Shown here piece after piece: positions 25,079 to 33,773 of a DNA stretch of 64,000 nt (positions are counted from its first letter, which is position 1; every line of letters starts with the position of its first letter). The stretch is from Mycobacterium sp. MBM (GTDB lineage Bacteria; Actinomycetota; Actinomycetes; Mycobacteriales; Mycobacteriaceae): the NCBI GenBank assembly GCA_021648845.1, contig JAKJHY010000014.1, positions 1 through 64,000 of the forward strand, read 5' to 3'. The position numbers and the translations under genes are program-made. Below the pieces are notes generated by a model. That model was given only the letters and a program-made list of their open reading frames with translations, searched no databases and was not told where the DNA came from.

Positions 25079-26421
25079 CGGCGCCTCATGGCGCGCCTGG
25101 TGAGCGCACCGATCCCCAGCACCAACGCCAGTCCGGCGCCGGTCAGCACGACCATGGTGATCGGCCCGCGGTCGGGTGGCTCGACGACGACCGGCGGCGG
25201 CAGCTGCTTGACACGGTAGGGCGCCACGGCCGGACCGGCCGGAACATCCCAGGTGAGCGCGGCCACCGGATCGATGACGCCGGCACCGACGTAGTTGTCG
25301 ACACCGCCGCCGGGATGCCGGGCCGTGGCGGTGATCCGGTTCATGATCTGCGCGGCCGTCAGGTCGGGAAAGCGCTGCTTGAGCAATGCGGCCAGCCCCG
25401 ACACGTAGGCCGCGGCAAAGGACGTTCCGGCGATCGGGATGGGACCGTCGGCGCCGTTGAGCGCATTGACCGGGTTGCCGTCGTAGCCGAGAGCGGTGAT
25501 GTTCTCGGCCGGTGCGGCGGCACCGACCCACGGCCCGGACATCGAGAAGGTGCTGGGCTGGCCGGTCTGCCCGATCCCCCCGACGGTGAGCACCAGCGGT
25601 GAATACCAGGCGGGCGACACGATCGTCTGGACCTGTTTCCAGCCGCGGGGATCGCTGGGTACGTCGGCCTCCGGCGGCGGATTCTGGGTGCAGTCCTGGC
25701 CGGTGTTACCGGCGGCCACGATCACGACGGCGCCCTTGATGTTGACGGCGAAGTTGATGGCCGCCCCGACGGTTGCCTCGTCGATCGGGCGGGTCACCTT
25801 GTAGCAGGCGGCCTCGCTGATGTTGATGACCTGGGCGCCGAGGTTCGCCGCGTGCACGATCGAGCGGGCCAGGCTGCGCAGCGACCCCGCGGTCTGGGTG
25901 GTGTTCGGGTCGTTCGGGTCATTGCGGGCACCGACCGGCTGGAAATTGTCGGAGGTCTGGCGCAGCGACAGGATCCGCGCCTGCGGGGCGACGCCGACGA
26001 ACCCGTCGGTCGGCGCCGGCCGGCCGGCGATGATCGCGGCGGTCAGGGTGCCGTGGGCATCGCAGTCCGACATCCCGTTACCGGCGCTGTCCACGAAATC
26101 ACCGCCGGGTTCTGCGGGAACGCGGGGCGATCCGTTCACGCCGGTGTCGATGACCGCCACGGTCACCCCGGCACCGGTGGCGAACTTCTGCGCGTCGGCG
26201 ATCCGCAGGTATTCGTTCGCCCAGGGCTTGTCGGTGAAGTTCGAGTCCGGGAACGTGATCGGCGCCGAGCACTGTCGACGCTGCTCGGTGGGCTGGTCAG
26301 GGCCGGTTTCGTCGGGCGGAACGGCCCCGGCGTCGATCACCGGCGGTTCGATGGCGACCGCCGGCGGCGCCGTCAGCAGGACGAGCGCCATAGCGGCCAG
26401 CAGCGCACCGATGCGTCGCAC
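25075..26421 (-). CDS. mycP1: ESX-1 membrane-anchored subtilisin-like protease mycosin MycP1
   Basis: 448 residues. N-terminal signal peptide (residues 1-23), then the subtilase domain with Asp92 (VAVIDTGVN), His123 (CDAHGTLT) and the Ser of AGTSFAAAYVSG (~residue 334); a C-terminal membrane anchor (TMVVLTGAGLALVLGIGAL) closes the protein. MycP1 cleaves EspB and stabilises the T7SS core. It is the first gene of the minus-strand espL-espB-eccE1-mycP1 group as transcribed. The 5' flank to ptsH is about 180 bp. Confidence 0.95.
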   Translation of the reverse strand: MRRIGALLAAMALVLLTAPPAVAIEPPVIDAGAVPPDETGPDQPTEQRRQCSAPITFPDSNFTDKPWANEYLRIADAQKFATGAGVTVAVIDTGVNGSPRVPAEPGGDFVDSAGNGMSDCDAHGTLTAAIIAGRPAPTDGFVGVAPQARILSLRQTSDNFQPVGARNDPNDPNTTQTAGSLRSLARSIVHAANLGAQVINISEAACYKVTRPIDEATVGAAINFAVNIKGAVVIVAAGNTGQDCTQNPPPEADVPSDPRGWKQVQTIVSPAWYSPLVLTVGGIGQTGQPSTFSMSGPWVGAAAPAENITALGYDGNPVNALNGADGPIPIAGTSFAAAYVSGLAALLKQRFPDLTAAQIMNRITATARHPGGGVDNYVGAGVIDPVAALTWDVPAGPAVAPYRVKQLPPPVVVEPPDRGPITMVVLTGAGLALVLGIGALTRRAMRRR

Positions 26422-26486
26422 GGTTGTTCACTCCCCCTTGCAGTCCCCGGATGCGAGGTGCTGACACAACCCGCAGCAAAGTGGAG

Positions 26487-26502
26487 GCCGCCTTTCGGCG
26501 GC
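26487..26502 (-). terminator. GC hairpin between ptsH and mycP1
   Basis: GCCGCC-TTTC-GGCGGC, a 6-bp stem with a tetraloop about 100 nt after the ptsH stop and upstream of mycP1. There is no U-run; it is only a candidate terminator of the fru operon. Otherwise 26422-26600 shows no gene; a TAAAAT on the minus strand could be the mycP1 -10. Confidence 0.3.
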
Positions 26503-26600
26503 ACATCCAGTCACGACAGCCTAAATGTTCCTTCAATCCAGCTTTGCCAGAGTCATTTTACGGGCGGGTCGACGGGGTCCGTTCCGCTTTCTCGGTGCCG

Positions 26601-26858
26601 TCAGGCGTCGAGATCCTGGGTCACCAGGTCGGCGATGGTGGCCAGTGCGGATGCGTCCTCGGAGCTCACCGTGACCTGCGCTCCGTGTCCGGCGCCCAAC
26701 GTCATGATCATCAGCGCGGAGCCGGCGTCCACGGGTTCGCCACCATCGACGGCGAGGGTGACCTCCACTCCGGCGTTGACGACGGCCTCGGCGATGATGG
26801 CGGCCGGCCGGGCGTGCAGGCCGATGGACGATCCGACGGTGACGGTTTTTTCGGGCAT
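26601..26858 (-). CDS. ptsH: Phosphocarrier protein HPr
   Basis: 85 residues. The GLHARPA block carries the phosphorylated His15 that receives phosphate from EI (PtsI) and passes it to the fructose IIA domain. A DAGSALMIMTLGAGHG segment covers the usual regulatory-serine site (Ser47 type). The gene is the last of the fruR-fruK-fruA-ptsH run, 31 nt after fruA. PTS genes are absent from M. tuberculosis but present in fast growers. Confidence 0.95.
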   Translation of the reverse strand: MPEKTVTVGSSIGLHARPAAIIAEAVVNAGVEVTLAVDGGEPVDAGSALMIMTLGAGHGAQVTVSSEDASALATIADLVTQDLDA

Positions 26859-26889
26859 TCTTCTTTTCCTTGCTGTTGGGTGGTGGTTG

Positions 26890-28851
26890 TCAGGCGGAAA
26901 CGGTTTGGCGGGGCTTGGCGAACTGCTTGGCGGCGACGACGGCGAGTGCGGCGGCAACCATGCCTGCGACGATAGAGATGACGAAGCCCAGTCGGTTGTC
27001 GATTGCGAAGAGCACGAAGATTCCGCCGTGCGGCGCGCGGGACCCGGCGTTGAAGGCCATGCACAGCGCGCCGGTGATGGCACCCCCGAACATCATCGAG
27101 GGGATGACCCGAAGCGGATCGGCCGCGGCGAACGGGATGGCGCCTTCGGAGATGAACGAGGCTCCGAGAAGCCAAGCGGCACGGCCGTTTTCCTTCTCGG
27201 GCTCGCTGAAAAGCCGCGGCCGGATGGTCGTCGCCAGCGCCATGGCCAGCGGCGGCACCATGCCGGCCGCCATCACGGCGGCCATGATCTCGAAGGATGC
27301 GGTGGTGTTGGCCGCCAGTCCGGCGGTGGCGAAGGCGTAGGCGGCCTTGTTCACCGGACCGCCCAGGTCGAAGCACATCATCAGGCCGAGGATCACGCCG
27401 AGCAGGATGGCCGAGGTTCCGGTGAGACTGTTGAGCCAGTCGGTCAGGCTGGTGTTGACCCAGGCCAGTGGACGGCCGATCAGGAAGAACATGATGAGGC
27501 CGACGACCAGTGAAGCCACCAGGGGCACGATCACCACGGGCATCAGGCCGCGCAGCCACGGCGGGACCTTGATATTGCTGATCCACAGCGCCGCGAAACC
27601 GGCGATCACACCGCCGGCGATGCCACCCAGGAAACCGCCGCCGACGAGCACGGCCAGCGCACCGGCGGTGAATCCGGGGGCCAGCCCGGGCCGGTCGGCG
27701 ATCGCGAAGGAGATGTAGCCGGCCAGCGCGGGCACCAGGAAGCTGAAGGCCAGGCCGCCGAGGGTGAACAGGATGGCACCCAGGTATTGGGCGAAACCGC
27801 CGGCCGGCAGGTTGGTCAGCGAGTTGTTGAGCGCGATGTCTTGGCCGTTGTCGGCGATCTCGTACCCGGCGAACAGGAAGCCGAGCGCGATCAGCAGACC
27901 GCCGGCGGCCACGAACGGGATCATGTAACTCACGCCGGTGAGCAGGATCTGCCGGGTCCGGGTACCCCAGCCCACGTTGGCCGAACCTTCGGTGTCACCG
28001 TCGGCGGGCGCACTGCCCTCGACCCGCGCGGCCCGCGGGTTGTCCGCGGCGGCAACGGCTTCGGAAATCATGGTGTCCGGCTCGTTGATCGCCCGTTTGA
28101 CCCCGGAGGCGATCACCGGTTTGCCGGCGAACCGTCCACGGTCCTTGACGCCCACATCGGTGGCGAAGATGACGGCGTCGGCCGCGGCGATGGTCGACGC
28201 GGGCAACGGGGTGCTGCCCGAGGAGCCCTGGGTCTCGACCACGAAGTCGACGCCGGCCCGTTCGGCCGCCAATTTCAGGGCGTCGGCCGCCATATAGGTG
28301 TGCGCGATCCCGGTGGGACAGGCGGTGATCGCCACGATGCTCTTCTTGGCGGCGGGGGCGGCCGGGGTGGCGGGGGCCGCCGCCGCGGGTGCGGGGTTCA
28401 CCACCTCCTCGACGAGGGTGACCAGTTCACCGGCCGTGGCCGCGGCTCGCAGGGATGCGACGAACTCCTTGCGCACCAGGGCGCGGGCCAGGCTGGACAA
28501 CAGTTTCATGTGGTCGGCCCCGCCGGAATCCGGTGCGGCGATGAGGAATACCAGATCGGCCGGACCGTCCGGTGCGCCGAAGTCCACCTTCGGCGACAGC
28601 CGTGCGAAACCGATGGTCGGGGTGTCGACATATGGGGAGCGGCAGTGCGGGATCGCGATGCCGCCGGGCAGGCCGGTGGCGGATTGCTCCTCGCGCGCCA
28701 TCGCGGCGGCGATCAGCCCGTCGGGGTCGGCGGTGCGGCCGGCTCCGACGAGCAGACCCGCGATGCGGGTGATGACGGATTGTTTGTCGGCGCCGGCATC
28801 GGCGTCGAGCAGGACCAAGTCGGTGGTGATCACCGGGGGAGAGCTGGACAT
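26890..28851 (-). CDS. fruA: Fructose-specific PTS permease IIABC
   Basis: 653 residues with three PTS domains in one chain: IIA (~1-150, active His in GIAIPHCRSP), IIB (~170-265, active Cys in VAITACPTGIAHTYMAADAL), and IIC with about ten membrane spans (~300-650). It imports fructose as fructose-1-phosphate, the substrate of FruK. The ATG at 28851 fits the family start; the reading frame continues upstream into fruK as a shadow. An 18-nt gap separates it from fruK. Confidence 0.95.
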   Translation of the reverse strand: MSSSPPVITTDLVLLDADAGADKQSVITRIAGLLVGAGRTADPDGLIAAAMAREEQSATGLPGGIAIPHCRSPYVDTPTIGFARLSPKVDFGAPDGPADLVFLIAAPDSGGADHMKLLSSLARALVRKEFVASLRAAATAGELVTLVEEVVNPAPAAAAPATPAAPAAKKSIVAITACPTGIAHTYMAADALKLAAERAGVDFVVETQGSSGSTPLPASTIAAADAVIFATDVGVKDRGRFAGKPVIASGVKRAINEPDTMISEAVAAADNPRAARVEGSAPADGDTEGSANVGWGTRTRQILLTGVSYMIPFVAAGGLLIALGFLFAGYEIADNGQDIALNNSLTNLPAGGFAQYLGAILFTLGGLAFSFLVPALAGYISFAIADRPGLAPGFTAGALAVLVGGGFLGGIAGGVIAGFAALWISNIKVPPWLRGLMPVVIVPLVASLVVGLIMFFLIGRPLAWVNTSLTDWLNSLTGTSAILLGVILGLMMCFDLGGPVNKAAYAFATAGLAANTTASFEIMAAVMAAGMVPPLAMALATTIRPRLFSEPEKENGRAAWLLGASFISEGAIPFAAADPLRVIPSMMFGGAITGALCMAFNAGSRAPHGGIFVLFAIDNRLGFVISIVAGMVAAALAVVAAKQFAKPRQTVSA

Positions 28852-28868
28852 GCAGTGACCTTCTGTTC

Positions 28869-29846
28869 TCAGGTGTCGGATCGCTCCGGTGAAATGGCTT
28901 TCACCGGAACGGCTTCTAGATCGATCAGTTCGGGTCCAGGCAACGCGGAACCTGGCAGGGACGCGGCCGCGCTGCCGTAGGCGACGGCCATCCGCAATCT
29001 GTTGGGGGCATCCGCCCCGGCCAGGGCCGCCCGGACATACCCGGCGAGTGCGGAGTCGCCCGCACCGACCGTGCTGCGCGGGGTGATCGGTGGCGAGCCG
29101 GCCAGCCAGGCGCCGGACGGCTCCACCAGGACCGCCCCGGCCGCGCCGAGGGTGACCAGGATGGTGCGGGCGCCGCGGTCGACGAGTTGGCGGGCCGCGG
29201 CGATCACCGGTAAGGGATCGCCTGCGGCGGCGGCATCTTCGAGCTCTTGTCCGGAGGTGCCGGTGAGCCCGGCCAGTTCCTCGGCATTGGGTTTGATCAG
29301 GTCGGGGGCCGCCCGCTCGAACGACGCGGCCAGCGCCGACAGCGGCGCGTCCGAGGTGTCGACGGCGACCCGGCACTGCTTGTCCGCCAGCTGGGCGACC
29401 ACATCGGCATACCAGCTCACCGGTACCCCCGGCGGCAGCGACCCGGACATCACGATCCACTCCGCACGGTTTGCGGCCTCCACCACGGTGCGGGTGAGTG
29501 CATCCAGGGACTGCGCATCGAGGGCGGCGCCGGGCTCGTTGAGTTTGGTTGTGGTGCCGTCATTTTCGGTGATCGCCAGGTTGGTGCGGACCGTGCCGGC
29601 GATCGGGACGGTGGCAAAGGCGATCCCGCCGGCCCGCAGCGCGGACAGCATCGGATCGTTGTCCGCCGCGGGCAGCACTGCCAGCGCATCGAGGCCCGCG
29701 AGACCGAGGGCGCGGGCGACGTTGACGCCCTTGCCGCCGGGTTCGTCGGTCACCGAACCGATCCGGTGGACGGCGCCGCGCACCAGGGCGCCGGACAACG
29801 CGATGGTGCGATCGATGCTGGGATTGGGGGTGACCGTGACGATCAT
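28869..29846 (-). CDS. fruK: 1-Phosphofructokinase
   Basis: A 325-residue PfkB-family kinase. The N-terminal MIVTVTPNPSIDRTI and the glycine-rich EPGGKGVNVARALGLAG are hallmarks of 1-PFK/LacC; the C-terminal STVGAGDSALAGYV holds the catalytic Asp. It phosphorylates the fructose-1-phosphate made by FruA to fructose-1,6-bisphosphate. Its start overlaps the fruR stop (ATGA-type), so it is translated with it. Confidence 0.95.
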   Translation of the reverse strand: MIVTVTPNPSIDRTIALSGALVRGAVHRIGSVTDEPGGKGVNVARALGLAGLDALAVLPAADNDPMLSALRAGGIAFATVPIAGTVRTNLAITENDGTTTKLNEPGAALDAQSLDALTRTVVEAANRAEWIVMSGSLPPGVPVSWYADVVAQLADKQCRVAVDTSDAPLSALAASFERAAPDLIKPNAEELAGLTGTSGQELEDAAAAGDPLPVIAAARQLVDRGARTILVTLGAAGAVLVEPSGAWLAGSPPITPRSTVGAGDSALAGYVRAALAGADAPNRLRMAVAYGSAAASLPGSALPGPELIDLEAVPVKAISPERSDT

Positions 29847-30622
29847 GCGGATGCTCCTGCGCAGGTGACTTCGACTCCGAGACCGACGAGTTCATGGCGT
29901 GCGGTGGGCGTGATCTCGGTATCCGTGATGAGTGCGTCGACGCTGGTGATCGGCGCAAAGCTGTGCAGTTCCTCCCTGCCGATCTTCGACGAATCGGCGA
30001 CGACGACGACGTAGTTCGCGCACCGGACCATGGCCCTTTTGATGGCGGCCTCCTCACTGTCGGGGGTGGACAGGCCGTGTCGGGCGGTGATGCCGTTGGT
30101 GCCGATGAAGGCGATGTCCACCCGCAGTTGTTCCAGGGTCTGAAGCGCCTGTTCTCCGACGGTGGCCTGGGTCAGTCCGCGGACCCGTCCGCCGAGCAGT
30201 TGCAGCGAGACCGACGGCATCGCCGAGAGCCGGGCGGCGACCGGTACCGAGTTGGTGATGACGACCAGCTCGCGGTCGGTGGGGATGAGCGCGGCGACCC
30301 GGCTGGTCGTGGTGCCGGCGTCGAGCAGCACGCTGGACCCGGCGACCGGGAAGAGGTCGGTGGCTGCGGCCGCGATGGCGTCCTTGTGGGCGGCGCGGGT
30401 CGAATCACGTTCGCCGACATCCTGCTCGACGAGGTGTAGGGCCCGGGTGGGGACGGCACCGCCGTGGACCCGGCGCAGCAGGCCGGCCTTGTGCAGAACC
30501 GCCAGGTCACGGCGCACCGTTTCGGTGGTGACGTCGTAGGTCTGGGCCAGTTCGGCGACCGAGGCACGGCCCTGCGCCATCACCAGAGCGGCGATGGCGT
30601 GCTGGCGTTCCTCGGCGTACAT
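29843..30622 (-). CDS. fruR: DeoR-family regulator of the fructose PTS
   Basis: A 259-residue DeoR protein with an N-terminal HTH (ASVAELAQTYDVTTETVRRD) and a C-terminal sugar-phosphate sensor domain (DAGTTTSRVAALI; GTNGI). Fructose-1-phosphate or a similar metabolite is the expected inducer. The ATG at 30622 (MYAEERQ) is the typical DeoR start, preceded by GGAGAG at close range; an ATG at 30640 and a GTG at 30646 are in frame. It heads the fru operon and is divergent from ptsI. Confidence 0.88.
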   Translation of the reverse strand: MYAEERQHAIAALVMAQGRASVAELAQTYDVTTETVRRDLAVLHKAGLLRRVHGGAVPTRALHLVEQDVGERDSTRAAHKDAIAAAATDLFPVAGSSVLLDAGTTTSRVAALIPTDRELVVITNSVPVAARLSAMPSVSLQLLGGRVRGLTQATVGEQALQTLEQLRVDIAFIGTNGITARHGLSTPDSEEAAIKRAMVRCANYVVVVADSSKIGREELHSFAPITSVDALITDTEITPTARHELVGLGVEVTCAGASA

Positions 30623-30687
30623 CGCTCTCCGTTCGGGCATTCCCACGTGGTCAAATGTTGATATATGTGGTTTTACGCTTGAATCTG

Positions 30688-30715
30688 TTGACTTGTCAAT
30701 GCTTTCTTGTAATCT
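30688..30715 (+). promoter_or_regulatory. ptsI promoter with overlapping palindrome
   Basis: TTGACT (30688-30693) and TAATCT (30710-30715) are 16 bp apart, and the ATG of ptsI lies 7 nt after the -10, so the transcript should be leaderless. TTGACTTGTCAA (30688-30699) is a 5-bp-arm palindrome across the -35 and is a candidate FruR site (inference). Confidence 0.65.
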
Positions 30716-30722
30716 GAATCAC

Positions 30723-32402
30723 ATGAGCACACCTTCCGTGACTGAGACGCAGGTTCTGACCGGAGTTCCGGTGGTCGCCGGGATCGCGTACGCCCCGGTG
30801 ATCAGGCCGGGGGCACGGCCGACCGCCCCGGTGTCGGCCGCCGATGTGCCCGAGGCCGACCGGCCGGGCGAGGTGGACCGGCTCAAAGCCGCCGCGGCCG
30901 CGGTCGCCGAGCGGCTGCGCGATCGGGCGGGCCACGCGACCGGTGTGGCTTCTGAGGTGCTGGCAACCACCGCTGCCCTGGCCCAGGACCGGGCCTGGCT
31001 CCTGGATGCCGAAAAGCGGATCATCGCGGGCAGTCCGGCCCATCATGCCGTGGGCGCGGCCATCGCCAAGATCTGCGATGCGTTGGCCAAGGCCGGCGAT
31101 CTGATGGCCGAACGGGTCACCGATCTGCGTGACGTCCGGGACCGGGTGCTCGCGCAGCTGGCCGGGCTACCCGAGCCCGGGGTTCCGGTGCCGGACGTCC
31201 CCTCGGTGCTGTGCGCCGAGGATCTGGCGCCCGCAGATACCGCCGGGCTGGACCCGACCCTGGTGGTGGCCCTGGCCACCACGCTGGGTGGGCCGACCAG
31301 CCACACCGCGATCATCGCCCGCCAGCTCGGCATTCCGTGCGTGGTGGCGGTGCCGGGGCTGGACGCGGTTCCGGTGGGTGTGCCGGTGATGGTCGATGGG
31401 GCGCGCGGCACGGTGACGGTGTCCCCGGATGCCGACGAGGCGCAGCGCGCGGTGGGCAGGGCGCGCGAGGATGCCGAGCGCATCGCGCAGTGGACGGGCC
31501 CGGGCGCCACGGCCGACGGGCACCGGGTCGCCGTGCTGGCCAATGTCCAGGACGGGGCCGCGGCCCGATCGGCCGGGCAGACGCCCGCCGAGGGGGTCGG
31601 TCTGTTCCGCACCGAACTGTGCTTCCTCAACCGCGATTCCGAACCCTCGGTGCAGGAGCAGGCCGAGATCTACGGTGAGGTGCTGACCGCGTTCGCGGGG
31701 CGCAAGGTCGTCATCCGCACACTGGATGCCGGATCGGACAAGCCGCTGAAGTTCGCCGGCCATCCGGACGAGGCCAATCCCGCGTTGGGCGTGCGCGGGG
31801 TGCGCATCTCGTTCGCAAACCCGGGGCTGCTGACCCGTCAGCTGGAGTCCATCGCGGCCGCGGCCCGGGCCACCGGCAGCGATCCGTGGGTGATGGCGCC
31901 GATGATCGCGACCCCCGATGAGGCGAAGAATTTCGCCACGCAGGCAAGGTCTTTCGGGCTGACGCCGGGTGTGATGATCGAGGTGCCCGCCGCGGCATTA
32001 TTGGCCAACCACATCCTTGAGCATGTCGACTTCTTGTCGATCGGTACCAACGATCTGGCTCAATACACCATGGCTGCCGATCGGATGTCCGCGGAGCTGG
32101 CCACTCTCACCGATCCGTGGCAGCCCGGTGTGCTCGCCCTGGTCGAGATGGCCGCGCGTGCGGGCGCAGCCGTCGGCAAGCCGGTCGGGGTGTGCGGGGA
32201 AGCGGCCGCGGATCCCCTGTTGGCCTGCGTGCTGGTGGGGATGGGCGTGACATCGCTGTCGGCGGCGGCCACGGCCGTGCCGGGGGTGGGCGCCGCGCTG
32301 GCCGCGGTCACGTTGGAGCGTTGTCGCGCCGCGGCGGCGGAGGTGGTCCAGACGGCAAGTGCCGCGGACGCCAGGTCCGCGGCACTTGCCGTGCTGAGTT
32401 AG
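30723..32402 (+). CDS. ptsI: PTS enzyme I (phosphoenolpyruvate-protein phosphotransferase)
   Basis: 559 residues. The HPr-binding/swivel domain has the phosphorylated His in GGPTSHTAIIARQLGIPC; the PEP-binding barrel shows GVGLFRTELCFL, the GVRGVRISF strand, and the catalytic Cys of GKPVGVCGEAAADP. EI transfers phosphate from PEP to HPr. The ATG at 30723 is chosen by its position 7 nt after a -10 box; the frame is open upstream to 30594. A long perfect hairpin lies in its last codons. Confidence 0.94.
   Translation: MSTPSVTETQVLTGVPVVAGIAYAPVIRPGARPTAPVSAADVPEADRPGEVDRLKAAAAAVAERLRDRAGHATGVASEVLATTAALAQDRAWLLDAEKRIIAGSPAHHAVGAAIAKICDALAKAGDLMAERVTDLRDVRDRVLAQLAGLPEPGVPVPDVPSVLCAEDLAPADTAGLDPTLVVALATTLGGPTSHTAIIARQLGIPCVVAVPGLDAVPVGVPVMVDGARGTVTVSPDADEAQRAVGRAREDAERIAQWTGPGATADGHRVAVLANVQDGAAARSAGQTPAEGVGLFRTELCFLNRDSEPSVQEQAEIYGEVLTAFAGRKVVIRTLDAGSDKPLKFAGHPDEANPALGVRGVRISFANPGLLTRQLESIAAAARATGSDPWVMAPMIATPDEAKNFATQARSFGLTPGVMIEVPAAALLANHILEHVDFLSIGTNDLAQYTMAADRMSAELATLTDPWQPGVLALVEMAARAGAAVGKPVGVCGEAAADPLLACVLVGMGVTSLSAAATAVPGVGAALAAVTLERCRAAAAEVVQTASAADARSAALAVLS
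32352..32392. terminator. 17-bp perfect hairpin in the last codons of ptsI
   Basis: Arms 32352-32368 and 32376-32392 are perfect complements with a 7-nt loop, ending 7 nt before the ptsI stop. They encode the C-terminal SAADARSAAL region. There is no U-run; it could act as a bidirectional stop between ptsI and the convergent small gene. Confidence 0.6.
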
Positions 32403-32411
32403 GACGAGCGG

Positions 32412-32579
32412 CTAGAACCAGACTTTTCGTCCGCCGACCGGCTTGCCCACGGCGCCGAGGATCCACAGCACGACGCCGACCACGACCAGAATCGCGCCGA
32501 TGGTGTACAGGATCGACAGACTGGTGAAGTAGCCGATCAGTAGAAGGACGATCCCGAGCACAATCATGGCGGTTCCCAT
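32412..32579 (-). CDS. Small two-span membrane protein (DUF6131-like)
   Basis: A 55-residue protein that is almost entirely membrane: MIVLGIVLLLIGYFTSLSI and TIGAILVVVGVVLWILGAV are two hydrophobic helices, followed by the GKPVGGRKVWF tail typical of small actinobacterial membrane proteins such as DUF6131. The function is unknown. The ATG at 32579 follows no SD; an in-frame GTG/ATG extension upstream lacks hydrophobic coding character. It converges with ptsI. Confidence 0.72.
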   Translation of the reverse strand: MGTAMIVLGIVLLLIGYFTSLSILYTIGAILVVVGVVLWILGAVGKPVGGRKVWF

Positions 32580-32672
32580 CTTTAGGTGACGCGGACAGTT
32601 GTTGTCGCGACGCTGAATTGCCAAAACCGTCAAAACCCAAACCTTGCGGGCCCGATCGATGCCGAAATAAAT

Positions 32673-32689
32673 CGGACTACAGTCCGGTT
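32673..32689 (+). promoter_or_regulatory. Palindrome with -10-like box before the second pirin gene
   Basis: CGGACT-AC-AGTCCG (32673-32686) is a 6-bp-arm palindrome, and TACAGT inside it (32678-32683) resembles a -10 box. It lies 12 nt before the pirin ATG. It may be an operator for a redox-type regulator, but none is nearby. Confidence 0.35.
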
Positions 32690-32698
32690 GTAGCGGAC

Positions 32699-33670
32699 AT
32701 GCCTGCCGTCACAGCCGATACATTCACCCTTCCGCGCATCGCCGCGGCCACCCCCGGCGAGACCGAGCGGCCCGTGCGATCGGTGACCACGGGTCCGCGC
32801 GGCTACGAGGGGGAGGGCTTCCCCGTGGTGCGCGCCTTCGCCGGGGTCAGCGCCGCCGACCTGGACCCCTTCGTGCACATGGACCAGATGGGCGAGATCG
32901 AATACCAGCCGGGGGAACCCCGCGGCACCGATTGGCACCCGCACCGGGGTTTCGAGACCGTCACCTACATGATCGACGGCCGCTTCGCGCACCAGGATTC
33001 GCATGGTGGCGGCGGGTTGATCACCGACGGTGCCACCCAATGGATGACGGCGGGATCCGGCATCCTGCACATCGAGACGCCGCCGGCCGAACTGGTCGAC
33101 AGCGGCGGACTGTTCCATGGCGTCCAACTCTGGGTGAACCTGCCCCGCAAGGACAAATTCGCCTCTCCCCGTTACCAATCCATCGAAGGCAGCGCAGTCG
33201 AGTTGCTGTCCTCTGCCGACGGCGGTGCGCTGGTGCGCGTCATCGCTGGCAGCATCGGCGAGCACGCCGGACCCGGCCGGACACATACCCCGATCGCGCT
33301 CGCGCACGCCACCGTCGAACCCGGCGCTCGGCTGAACCTGCCGTGGGACCGCCAGTTCAACGCGCTCGTCTATGTGCTGTCGGGCCGCGGATCGGTGGGG
33401 CCGGCCGGGCAGCCGATCCACCAGGGCCAGTTGGCGGTGCTCGGACACGGTGACCGGATCACCGTCGAGGCCGATGCCACCCAGGACGGCCATCGTCCGG
33501 CCCTGGAGGTGCTGCTCCTCGGCGGCCGACCGATCCGGGAGCCGGTGGTGCAGTACGGGCCGTTCGTGATGAACTCCAAATCGGAGGTCCTTGCGGCCCT
33601 CGAGGATTTCAACGCCGGCCGGTTCGGGTCGCTGCCCCCGGACGCGCTCACCCCGCACCGGACCCGCTGA
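32699..33670 (+). CDS. Pirin-family protein (second copy)
   Basis: A 323-residue bicupin. The metal-site block DWHPHRGFETVTYMIDGRFA with HQDSHG is the standard pirin ligand set, and the second cupin includes NALVYVLSGRGSVGPAG. It shares the fold but not close sequence with the pirin at 2996-3955, and is nearer to the common YhhW/pirin group. The ATG at 32699 is chosen because the upstream frame (PKPSKPKPCGPD) is non-conserved and overlaps the neighbouring palindrome. Confidence 0.87.
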   Translation: MPAVTADTFTLPRIAAATPGETERPVRSVTTGPRGYEGEGFPVVRAFAGVSAADLDPFVHMDQMGEIEYQPGEPRGTDWHPHRGFETVTYMIDGRFAHQDSHGGGGLITDGATQWMTAGSGILHIETPPAELVDSGGLFHGVQLWVNLPRKDKFASPRYQSIEGSAVELLSSADGGALVRVIAGSIGEHAGPGRTHTPIALAHATVEPGARLNLPWDRQFNALVYVLSGRGSVGPAGQPIHQGQLAVLGHGDRITVEADATQDGHRPALEVLLLGGRPIREPVVQYGPFVMNSKSEVLAALEDFNAGRFGSLPPDALTPHRTR

Positions 33671-33747
33671 GGACTCGGCTGTCAGTTTGCTGAAAGTGCG
33701 CGATGCTGCGCCAGCGCAACGATCTGGCGGTAGCCGGATAGGTGAGC

Positions 33748-33773
33748 TGTGGCACAATTTTTACTGTGCCGCA
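33748..33773 (+). promoter_or_regulatory. TetR operator overlapping the regulator start codon
   Basis: Arms at 33748-33756 and 33765-33773 match at 8 of 9 positions (core GGCACA-N8-TGTGCC). The GTG start at 33766 lies in the right arm, and CACAAT (33753-33758), a weak -10, lies 7 nt upstream of it. This fits a leaderless, self-repressed gene. Confidence 0.55.

Noticed and set aside
25852..27513. 553-aa plus-strand frame across mycP1, ptsH and fruA
   Set aside because: Runs antisense through three recognised genes and across their gaps; no domains.
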